DNA from: CAVTBT01 sp963733065
GTDB lineage: Bacteria; Actinomycetota; Thermoleophilia; Gaiellales; Gaiellaceae
DNA length: 64,000 bases
NCBI GenBank assembly: GCA_963733065.1
Contig: CAVTBT010000003.1
Coordinates: 329,323 to 393,322 of the forward strand
Direction of reading: 5' to 3'
Under the pieces are notes generated by a model. It was given only the letters and a program-made list of their open reading frames with translations, had not been told where the DNA came from and ran no database searches. The translations under genes were made by a program, and so were the position numbers. Numbering within the stretch: position 1 is the stretch's first letter; the number at the start of each line of letters is the position of its first letter. Shown piece by piece: positions 63,624-64,000 of the stretch.

Positions 63624-64000
63624 ATGGTGAAGCGGGTGCTCCTGGCGTCGCCGCGCGGTTACTGCGCAGGTGTCGAGCGGGCCGTCGAGACGGTGGAGCT
63701 GGCGCTCGACCACTACGGGCCCCCCGTCTACGTGCGCAAGCAGATCGTCCACAACCTGCACGTCGTCCGCGATCTGGAGGCGCGCGGCGCGGTCTTCGTC
63801 GACGAGGAGACGGAGGTGCCGGCCGGGGCGACCGTTGTCTACTCGGCGCACGGCGTCGCGCCGAGCGTGCACGTGAACTCCGCGGGGCTCGGGCACAACA
63901 TCATCGACGCCACGTGCCCGCTCGTGACCAAGGTGCACGTCCAGGCGCGGCGCTACGCCGCCGCCGGCTACACGGTCGTGCTGGTCGGACACGCCGGCCA
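63624..64000 (+). CDS. ispH: 4-hydroxy-3-methylbut-2-enyl diphosphate reductase (partial)
   Basis: Last enzyme of the methylerythritol-phosphate isoprenoid pathway; it reduces HMBPP to IPP and DMAPP with a 4Fe–4S cluster. The visible 125 residues include the cluster cysteines Cys14 (ASPRGYCAGVERA) and Cys98 (IIDATCPLVTKVH), and the conserved IVHNLHVVRDLEARGAVFV and YSAHGVAPSVH. The rest of the gene is beyond the window. ATG 63624 gives the normal N-terminus. A terminator-like hairpin and a promoter lie upstream. Confidence 0.95.
   Translation, partial: MVKRVLLASPRGYCAGVERAVETVELALDHYGPPVYVRKQIVHNLHVVRDLEARGAVFVDEETEVPAGATVVYSAHGVAPSVHVNSAGLGHNIIDATCPLVTKVHVQARRYAAAGYTVVLVGHAG

Overview
The window is about 70% GC. 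It carries a core gene order (nadD–obg–rpmA–rplU–rne, then rodA–mrdA–mreD–mreC–mreB, and tig–clpP–clpX) that fits a high-GC Actinomycetota genome. The mix of gene families and the many GTG/TTG starts suggest class Thermoleophilia (Gaiellales/Solirubrobacterales-like), possibly a metagenome-derived genome. The phylum is a firm inference and the class is a guess from gene content. No rRNA, insertion sequence, prophage or CRISPR array was seen. Six tRNA genes were found: Leu-UAG, Arg-UCG, His-GUG, Arg-UCU, Gly-UCC and Pro-UGG.

Positions 1–28,700 are conserved housekeeping DNA, nearly all on the minus strand. They hold NAD synthesis, the Obg GTPase and ribosomal proteins L27/L21, RNase E/G with RGG-like repeats, a complete elongasome operon with a GNAT gene inserted between mreB and mreC, maf behind two duplicated methyltransferases, ndk, folC with a tiny single-membrane-span gene overlapping its end, valS, an M1 metallopeptidase, clpX–clpP–tig, a phosphoglycerate-mutase-like gene and a tRNA-Leu.

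Positions 29,300–45,200 form the most distinctive region: a plus-strand methylated-amine/C1 catabolic locus. It encodes a glycine-betaine/proline-type ABC transporter (ATPase, a permease that is two fused permease domains, and a binding protein), a GntR-family regulator, a dimethylglycine/sarcosine-dehydrogenase-like flavoprotein, ETF beta and alpha, a DgcB-like membrane Fe–S oxidoreductase, a GcvT/DmdA-like folate demethylase, a methylenetetrahydrofolate-reductase-like protein, an iron-type alcohol dehydrogenase and an aldehyde dehydrogenase. The palindrome TGATATATCA, followed by GCG both times, sits just upstream of the transporter and of the flavoprotein. It is a good candidate operator for the regulator encoded between them. 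The inferred flow is uptake of betaine or a related compound, stepwise oxidative demethylation, electrons through ETF and the Fe–S protein to the membrane, and one-carbon units onto folate.

Positions 45,200–64,000 are mixed accessory and core genes: a SARP–adenylate cyclase–STAND ATPase–TPR regulator divergent from a small secreted protein, a DJ-1/PfpI protein, a DadA-like oxidase, a beta-hydroxyacid-dehydrogenase-like protein, a methyltransferase, several small hypothetical proteins, a CAP-domain protein, an AI-2E-family membrane protein, a CtaG-like protein, an EamA transporter, a multi-GAF sensor kinase with its response regulator, and the start of ispH. A promoter, palindrome and U-tailed terminator lie ahead of ispH.

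A general caveat: many otherwise intact, conserved genes are broken by single-base indels, mostly one extra base beside a GC-rich doublet. This includes RNase E, ETF alpha, the GntR regulator and the sensor kinase. The pattern looks more like consensus-sequence error than gene decay, so broken genes are described by what their rejoined frames encode.
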